From positions 1 to 9,392 of the forward strand of contig DAOVKO010000072.1 of the NCBI GenBank assembly GCA_030631725.1: 9,392 nucleotides of DNA, in the 5' to 3' direction. Of this stretch, positions 1 to 5,100 are shown in pieces. Position 1 is the first letter of the stretch; each line of letters begins with the position of its first letter. Source of the DNA: Actinomycetes bacterium. GTDB taxonomy: Bacteria > Planctomycetota > Phycisphaerae > JAACET01. Made by a program: the position numbers and the translations under genes. The notes beneath the pieces were generated by a model that was not told where the DNA came from, searched no databases, and was given only the letters and a program-made list of their open reading frames with translations.

Positions 1-99
1 CGAATAAACCACCACCGTCTGAACGCCGAGCTCCCGGCAGGCACGCATTATCCGCAGAGCTATTTCTCCCCTGTTGGCTACCAGAATTCTGGAGAACAT
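1..99 (-). CDS. accC: Biotin carboxylase subunit of acetyl-CoA carboxylase, N-terminal part
   Basis: This is the first 33 codons of a gene that runs off the left edge. The translation begins MFSRILVANRGEIALRI and continues with RACRELG and VVVYS, the characteristic opening of the biotin carboxylase N-terminal fold (AccC and the homologous domain of pyruvate and propionyl-CoA carboxylases). The enzyme carboxylates the biotin on AccB using ATP and bicarbonate, the first half-reaction of malonyl-CoA formation in fatty acid synthesis. The ATG at 99-97 has a GAGG ribosome-binding site at 113-110, 10 bases upstream. The neighbour upstream on the same strand is accB, which favours AccC over the other biotin carboxylases. 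The accB-accC gap of 270 bp is unusually long and filled with repeats and a hairpin. The ATP-grasp and catalytic residues lie outside the window, so only the N-terminus is seen. Confidence 0.93.
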   Translation of the reverse strand, partial: MFSRILVANRGEIALRIMRACRELGVQTVVVYS

Positions 100-115
100 C
101 TATCTCGTTCCTCAC

Positions 116-150
116 TTATATTTAGCCCCCGGTTTTACCGGGGGTTTCTT
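116..150 (+). terminator. GC-rich hairpin with T-rich tail between accB and accC
   Basis: CCCCCGG at 126-132 pairs perfectly with CCGGGGG at 138-144 around a TTTTA loop, and the plus strand continues TTTCTTTTCTT. This is the form of a rho-independent terminator for plus-strand transcription, yet no plus-strand gene lies upstream in the window. On the minus strand, where accB and accC are read, the hairpin lies 26 bases before the accC start and is followed by CTAAATATAAG, so it is not a classical terminator in that direction. It could act in the accC leader, end antisense transcription, or be a dispersed repeat: the 22 bases at 116-137 recur exactly at 9273-9294. Confidence 0.55.
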
Positions 151-363
151 TTCTTACTTTGTGCCTTCATGGTAAATCTTCTGTATTTCTTTCTGTATTT
201 ATCCTCCTCAGGCCTCAAGCCTTTCTTTGTGCCTCTGTGCCTTTGTGCCTCTGTGCCTTTTTTTATCTGCTTTGTGCTTCTGTGCCTTTCTTCTCCTTCT
301 TCCTCCTACCTCAAGCCTCAAGCCTCAGGCCTCAAGCCTTTCTTCTTCCTTTGTGCCTTTGTG
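151..363. repeat. Mosaic of short direct and tandem repeats in the accB-accC gap
   Basis: This stretch has no credible gene and is almost purine-free apart from G on the plus strand. A 16-base unit CTTTGTGCCTCTGTGC occurs twice in exact tandem (225-240, 241-256), with variants at 270-286 and 349-363 and a related piece at 154-172 (ACTTTGTGCCTTCATGGTA). A second family, the 7-mer CCTCAAG, is repeated at 309-315, 316-322, 323-329 (CCTCAGG) and 330-336. A 22-base segment at 206-227 recurs exactly at 323-344 and joins the two families. Read on the minus strand the repeats are ACCAxGAAGGCACAAAG-like, a kind of intergenic repeat I recall from several environmental bacterial genomes; that recollection is unverified. 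A transcript running from accB into accC would carry this purine-rich leader. Confidence 0.85.
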
Positions 364-369
364 TTTTAG

Positions 370-837
370 CTAAGCAGGACGCACCTGAAACATCGGCTGG
401 CCGAACTCCACGGCCTCACCGTTACTGACCAATACTTTCTCGACGGTGCCGGCCAGGCCGGCCTTGATTTCGTTCATCACTTTCATAGCCTCGACAACGC
501 AGATCACGGTATCCGCTGTAACCGCATCGCCGACCTGCACAAAGGGCTCGCTTTCCGGACTCGCGGCCTGGTAAAACGTGCCCACCATAGGCGAGACGAT
601 ACTCTTAAGCTCTTCCCCCACCGCTGAGGCCTCTGCCTGTTCGGCGGGGCTGTTTCCCTTGGTCGGCTGGACTGCTGCCAAGCTCACCGGTTGGACCTGA
701 CCGAGAGTCACCGTCGGAACCCCTTCGCCGGGACCACGCTTCAGGGACACCCGGCAATCTCCGTCGCGTATCTCCAGTTCTCGCAGGTCGTTTTTCACCA
801 TCAGGTCTATGAGTTTTTTTATCTCTTTTACATCCAT
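370..837 (-). CDS. accB: Biotin carboxyl carrier protein of acetyl-CoA carboxylase
   Basis: The 155-residue length is typical for AccB. The N-terminal helix (MDVKEIKKLIDLMVKNDL, then a short E/R-rich strand) matches the family start. Residues about 35-75 are the usual Ala/Pro/Gln-rich flexible linker. The C-terminal half is the biotinyl domain, starting near SPMVGTFY (82-89). The biotin attachment site is EAMKVMNEI, with the modified lysine at residue 119; the usual AMKMMN appears here as AMKVMN. The carrier shuttles carboxybiotin from AccC to the carboxyltransferase AccAD in the cytoplasm. Its ATG at 837-835 is one base after the stop of the upstream peptidase gene, and AAGGA at 848-844 inside that gene serves as ribosome-binding site (6-base spacing), so translation is probably coupled. 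accC follows on the same strand after 270 bp. Confidence 0.96.
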   Translation of the reverse strand: MDVKEIKKLIDLMVKNDLRELEIRDGDCRVSLKRGPGEGVPTVTLGQVQPVSLAAVQPTKGNSPAEQAEASAVGEELKSIVSPMVGTFYQAASPESEPFVQVGDAVTADTVICVVEAMKVMNEIKAGLAGTVEKVLVSNGEAVEFGQPMFQVRPA

Positions 838-838
838 G

Positions 839-1981
839 TTATATCCTTCTTTTTAGGCGGCCATCTCGGGAGCATCTTGTCTTCCGCATCGCCCAGGCTG
901 GATCGTCCGGCAGATCGCTGAGAACCCGCCATCCTTTGCTGGTGACCAGCACATCGTTCTCGATCCGAATGCCACCACAGCCCGGCAGATAGATGCCCGG
1001 CTCAACAGTAAAGACCATTCCCTCTTCGAGTATATCGCGGCTCTTTGGGCCGATTACAGGTTCTTCATGTACCTCTTTGCCGATTCCGTGGCCGAGTCCG
1101 TGGCCGAAATACTTAGCATAGCCGGCTTGGCGGATGACCGTACGTGCCGCTGCGTCCACTTCCCTGGCGGCTACGCCGGGTTTGATTCTCGCCAGAGCAG
1201 CGTCAGCGGCCTCGCGGACACTTTGATACGCAGCCTGCAAAGATTGGCAAATGCTATCCAGGAACACCACTCGTGTCAAGTCGCTCTTGTATCCGTCAAT
1301 GCTGGCACCCCAGTCGAACAGAATCGGCTTACCGGGCTTGATTCGGCCGGGGCCTGGACGGACATGGGGCATGGAAGTCCTTGCCCCGCAAGCAACTATG
1401 GTGGGAAAGGCCGGTTGAGAAGACCCGCGGATTTTCATCTCCAGTTCGAGCCTGGCGGCCACTTCCAGCTCCGTCATTGCCGGTTTGAGCCGGCGCAGCA
1501 CGGCCAAAAAAGAGTCCTGGGCTACCCTGATTGACCGGCGGATGGCGGCCAATTCGCGGGCATCCTTGCATCTCCTGGCCCGGCGGATAAGCCCCTTCGC
1601 TGGGACCAATCGTCCAGCTCCCAGGGCCCGACGAAGCTGTTTATGGCCATCCAGGCTGATGGCTGCCGGCTCAAAGCCGATTCGCCCCCGGCGGGCCTGC
1701 TTGGCTACAGCAGCAGTTATCGAACCTTTTCGCTCGAAAACCCGCAGCCCGGGACACTCCCGCGTAGCCTGCTCAGTAAAACGGGAATCGCTTATCAATA
1801 CTGCACTTCGGCGAGTAACAAGCAAGTAGCTCTCTTCCCCGCTGAAGTCGCTCAGATAGCTCACATCCGCGACGGACGTGGCCAAAAAGGCGTCCAACTG
1901 CCTGGCTCGCATGGCCAGACGCAGCCGCTTCAGGCGGCTCTGAATGTGAACAGGCGAGGTTTTCGATGATTTGGCGGCCAT
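839..1981 (-). CDS. M24-family metallopeptidase (Xaa-Pro aminopeptidase/dipeptidase-like)
   Basis: The protein has 380 residues from the chosen start: an N-terminal creatinase-type domain (about 12-135) and a C-terminal pita-bread catalytic domain (about 145-360). All five dinuclear metal ligands of the family are visible: Asp223 (FDWG), Asp234 (SDLTR), His298 (GHGLGHGIG), Glu327 (VEPG) and Glu341 (IEND). His206 (MPH) and His305 (VHEEP) also match conserved active-site histidines. Family members remove N-terminal residues before proline or cleave Xaa-Pro dipeptides in the cytoplasm. The frame stays open upstream to 2122, but the ATG at 1981-1979 is preferred: it has GGAG at 1994-1991 (9-base spacing) and gives a family-typical length. 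A peptidase of this type often precedes accB-accC in bacteria, frequently with efp in between; efp is absent here. The exact substrate class (PepP versus PepQ) cannot be decided, so no symbol is given. Confidence 0.92.
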   Translation of the reverse strand: MAAKSSKTSPVHIQSRLKRLRLAMRARQLDAFLATSVADVSYLSDFSGEESYLLVTRRSAVLISDSRFTEQATRECPGLRVFERKGSITAAVAKQARRGRIGFEPAAISLDGHKQLRRALGAGRLVPAKGLIRRARRCKDARELAAIRRSIRVAQDSFLAVLRRLKPAMTELEVAARLELEMKIRGSSQPAFPTIVACGARTSMPHVRPGPGRIKPGKPILFDWGASIDGYKSDLTRVVFLDSICQSLQAAYQSVREAADAALARIKPGVAAREVDAAARTVIRQAGYAKYFGHGLGHGIGKEVHEEPVIGPKSRDILEEGMVFTVEPGIYLPGCGGIRIENDVLVTSKGWRVLSDLPDDPAWAMRKTRCSRDGRLKRRI

Positions 1982-1990
1982 AAACGCATA

Positions 1991-1994
1991 CTCC
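1991..1994 (-). promoter_or_regulatory. Ribosome-binding site deciding the peptidase start
   Basis: GGAG on the minus strand lies 9 bases before the ATG at 1981. It supports an internal start, 47 codons downstream of the first possible ATG of the open frame at 2122. The extra upstream peptide would cover the divergent intergenic region and does not resemble the family. Confidence 0.65.
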
Positions 1995-2018
1995 GGCAGG
2001 AACTTTTGCCCCGAGCTA

Positions 2019-2047
2019 ATCTTATCTGCCCCACAGTCGAAGCTCAA
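2019..2047 (-). promoter_or_regulatory. Possible promoter of the peptidase-accB-accC cluster
   Basis: Read on the minus strand, TTGAGC (2047-2042) is followed after exactly 17 bases by TAAGAT (2024-2019). Each hexamer matches four of six positions of the sigma-70 consensus, and the pair sits about 40 bases upstream of the peptidase ATG. Such matches arise easily by chance, so this is only a candidate. Confidence 0.3.
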
Positions 2048-2062
2048 CTGTTCATTTTCCGG

Positions 2063-2092
2063 GCAAAATATTCTTGAAAAAGAATGTTTTGC
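2063..2092. repeat. Inverted repeat (13-bp stem, GAAA loop) in the divergent intergenic region
   Basis: GCAAAATATTCTT (2063-2075) faces AAGAATGTTTTGC (2080-2092) across a GAAA tetraloop. All 13 positions pair, one of them as a T-G wobble. It lies between the divergent peptidase and giant-protein genes, overlapping a possible plus-strand -35 box. It may be an operator or an RNA hairpin in a 5' leader. It lacks a GC-rich stem with a T-run, so it is a weak terminator candidate. Confidence 0.6.
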
Positions 2093-2104
2093 TGCTAGTA
2101 TAAG
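2074..2104 (+). promoter_or_regulatory. Possible promoter of the giant zinc-ribbon membrane protein gene
   Basis: TTGAAA (2074-2079), within the inverted repeat, is followed by TAGTAT (2096-2101, 16-base spacing) and by TATAAG (2099-2104, 19-base spacing). Either pairing gives a mediocre sigma-70-like promoter about 65-70 bases upstream of the ATG. The call rests only on consensus resemblance and position. Confidence 0.25.
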
Positions 2105-2158
2105 TATAACAAGGGCTGCCATTCTCCTGCCAAGCTTTCGAGGGTATGGGGTTTATAC

Positions 2159-2162
2159 GAGG
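2159..2162 (+). promoter_or_regulatory. Ribosome-binding site deciding the giant gene start
   Basis: GAGG lies 6 bases before the ATG at 2169. It selects that start over an in-frame ATG at 1971, which would overlap the divergent peptidase gene and place a non-homologous peptide ahead of the zinc ribbon. Confidence 0.65.
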
Positions 2163-2168
2163 TTGCAG

Positions 2169-5100
2169 ATGGCTATCCGTTTCAAATGCACCAAGTGCTC
2201 CCATTCGTTGCAGGTGCCCGACGAACATGCCGGGCGCAAGGCCAAGTGCCCAAACTGCGGCCAGATTCTCCCAGTACCCGCAGCCGCTCAGGCCCAACCC
2301 TCGGCCAAGCCTGCAACTCCGGCCAAGCCTGCAATTCCTGCTGGGCCCAGTGCCATCGGGCCAATCCCCTCTCTGGCCAAAAGGCGAAAGCCGGGCAAGG
2401 CCAAACCTAAGCCGTCCTCTAAGCAGACGCAGGGCGCGGAGGACCAGGGCCGACCACCTGAGTTGCGCTCTGCGAAAAAACCCGTTATCTTCGGCGTCAT
2501 CCTCGCAGCTGTATTGGTGCTGGTTGTAGTCGGTTGGCAGATGGGCTGGTTCGGTTCCAAGAAGGAGCCCACGAGACCCGAGCTTAGGCCAACGGGCAGA
2601 ACCCCTCCCGGAATCAGAGCCCCGGTCGAGGAAAAGCCCACCATCACAGCCCAGATGCTCCGGGAGCGAACCGATCGACTGGAGCTGCAGATGGCTACTT
2701 TGGAACAGCTCTTAGCTGTGGAGCCGGTTACCCCTGCCGTGGACCAGGACCTGATAGGGGCCCTCAAGGCCCTCGAGGAGTTCAGTCGCGAAATACAAGG
2801 TCAACTCCTTGTCGGCAGGGACCTGAGCCAGTTGTTGAGCCAGAACAGAAAATGGTTGTATGAAAAAGTGCTCGCCCGAGCTCGGGGGTTAGTTGGCCAA
2901 TACCGTTTTGCCTCTGCCAAGGGGTTGTTGGAGCAGGTCTTGCCTGCCGGGGCAGTCGCCCCAAAGCCTGACACTGGCCCCCCGATACCAGCAAGGTCCC
3001 CTCGAAGAGTCGGCAGGTCCTTGGGCGGTGCCGGTTGGCAGGGCGCTCAGCAGGACTGCAGGGGTTTTGCCAACGGCGAGCTGATCAGGCGTGGCCTCCA
3101 GGGCGAGCTCTGCTTATGGGTTCGCGAGGACCCCGAGGGGCTGACTGTCGTAAGCCTCGATGCCCCGGATGCGCTGCAACAGCCCAGAGGTTGGGGCCAA
3201 ACCCAGCAACAGTGGCAGGAGAAATGGGGCCCGGCCAGGGAACATTTGTCCTTTATCACGCAGCTTCAGGCCCAGGCCGAAGCCGAGCAATACACGGCCA
3301 GGGCCGGCCGGCTGTATGTCACGATTCGAGACCTGGAAAGAAGGTGTATGACCTTCGAGACCCCGGCCCAGGCCGATACCCAACTGATGAAGCGATTGGC
3401 TCGCCAAAAAGCCGACTACAAAGTGTACGAGCAATTACGCGGCATGATCGCCCGCTGTCGTTACGGCCAGGCCTTGCAGTTGGCTCAGCGGCGCATTAAG
3501 GAGAACTCGGCCAACCCTGACAACTATCACTGGTTGCTGCGTTGTTACCTCGAGAGCTACAATACCAAGCCGTTGGAGATGGATTCGGCCCTGCTGCTGG
3601 GCTGTGCCGAGAAGATGGCCGAACTATCCAGGTATGATTTGCCCAACAACTTGCTGGCTCTGAGTCTAAGGGCTTTTGCCCTGCCCGAAGGCCTCGGTAG
3701 TTCGACATACGGCGACTTCGTTCGGAGCCGGACATCCCAATTGAACAAGCTCGCCGAATACGCCGAGCGCTACGAAGCGGTGGTCGAGTGGATGAAAGGC
3801 GAGAGCAGGGATATGGTTCTGCGTGATTTTGAGTATAGCCCTTTCCTTGCCGGTGAGCCGGTGGAACTGCTGGACCGCCAAGGCGTCCTCTATACTTTGT
3901 ATGGCCGTGGGGGATCGCCCGGCCGAGCTGCGCTGATCTTGGCCAGGGTTAAGCGGGCTCAACAGGAGCAGGGATTGAGTTTGCATATGCCCAACGGTTG
4001 GCGATACCAGTTGTGGAACGTTTATCCGCCGGCTGGCTCGGCCGATCTGGATGCCGCCTCGGCGGCGAGTGTATCCGAGCCGATTTTCAAGCCGGTGCTG
4101 GACCTTGGCCAGATCAATGTTTCAAAGCTACCCACGGAGACGACCATACCGGTAGTCAACAGTTTGACCGTATTGCACTGCCAGCAGGACAGCGACCAGC
4201 GCCGTGGCGGTTGGAGCCTGCGAATTTCCCGCAGCGCTGTGAACGCCGAACAACTCGAGGCGGACTCGCGGCCCACTGGCACACCGAGGACCTCGGGCAG
4301 ACCGAATGCAACGCGCAAGCCGGCCTTTCTCGGGGCAGGCCGAACCAGCAGCACCCCTCGGTCCCCTGCGCGTGACCAAGGGAGCGAGGCAGACAAATAC
4401 ATATGGATCAACTTCACTGCCGGCGGACGCGGAGCTACTGTTGATGGTCAGGATCAGCCTATAACCTGTCTGGTACGCAGCCGCCGGCGCAAAATTGCAT
4501 ACTTCAGCGACGCTAAAGGCGACTACGTGCTCGGTTTGGCTGGTAAACGCTTCTACGCCGAAAAAACTGGATTGCTCCAGACGCTTAACGAGAAAGGTCC
4601 CAATTGGTGCCTGGCTCTGGATGCCAAGGCCTATCCGCCTGAGTTGCGGGAGAAGATGGACGAGTATGAGCAGTTCACTGCTCCGAGGCCTTCTCCCGGC
4701 CGTCCGAGCTTCGGCCCTGGCCCTGGTCCTCCTGGCCCTGGTCCTGGCCCTAGGCCCATCGGCAGGCCCAGAACTACTCCCGAATCTCGATCTGCCCGCC
4801 AGGGTCGGTTCACTGTCGCAGAAGCTGCCTCCTGGCTGAGCGACTTGGCTGCTCAGCGCTCGGCGCCGCTTGGGCGGCGGATCTCTGCGGCCAGGAGAGA
4901 TCGGAGCGGCTCGGCACTCGTTGTGGGCAGATGGTTGAACTGGCAGGGAACAATCATAGCTCAACTGGACGGGCGCATCAAACAGTTGGGCAGGGATATT
5001 TTTGCCGAGCCCATGTTTTGTACTGTCCAGGCCGCAACCGATTTGTTCAACAGCGCCGACACCTCTTACCAGGCGAGTTTGCAGGCTTGGCCGACCTTGG

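Noticed and set aside
155..176. Very short minus-strand reading frame MKAQSKKRNPR starting near 170
   Set aside because: It derives from the repeat sequence and ends in the hairpin arm. It has no clear ribosome-binding site and nothing distinguishes it from chance.
295..363. CRISPR-like array in the repeat region
   Set aside because: The repeats are short, directly tandem and without unique spacers of uniform length.
159..428. Plus-strand open frames of 89 and 66 codons over the accB-accC gap
   Set aside because: They are translations of the CTTTGTGCC and CCTCAAG repeats running into antisense accB. They consist of repeated Leu/Cys/Ser/Pro stretches and have no ribosome-binding site.
1982..2122. 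N-terminal extension of the M24 peptidase from an ATG at 2122
   Set aside because: The extra 47 residues do not look like the family. GGAG lies 9 bases before the ATG at 1981 and the shorter protein has the usual length.
1971..2168. N-terminal extension of the giant protein from an ATG at 1971
   Set aside because: It would overlap the divergent peptidase start and put 66 residues before the zinc ribbon, which normally sits at the very N-terminus. GAGG at 2159-2162 supports the ATG at 2169.
4128..4964. Minus-strand 278-codon frame inside the giant gene
   Set aside because: Arg/Pro/Ala-rich shadow frame of a GC-rich gene, without a ribosome-binding site or recognisable motif.
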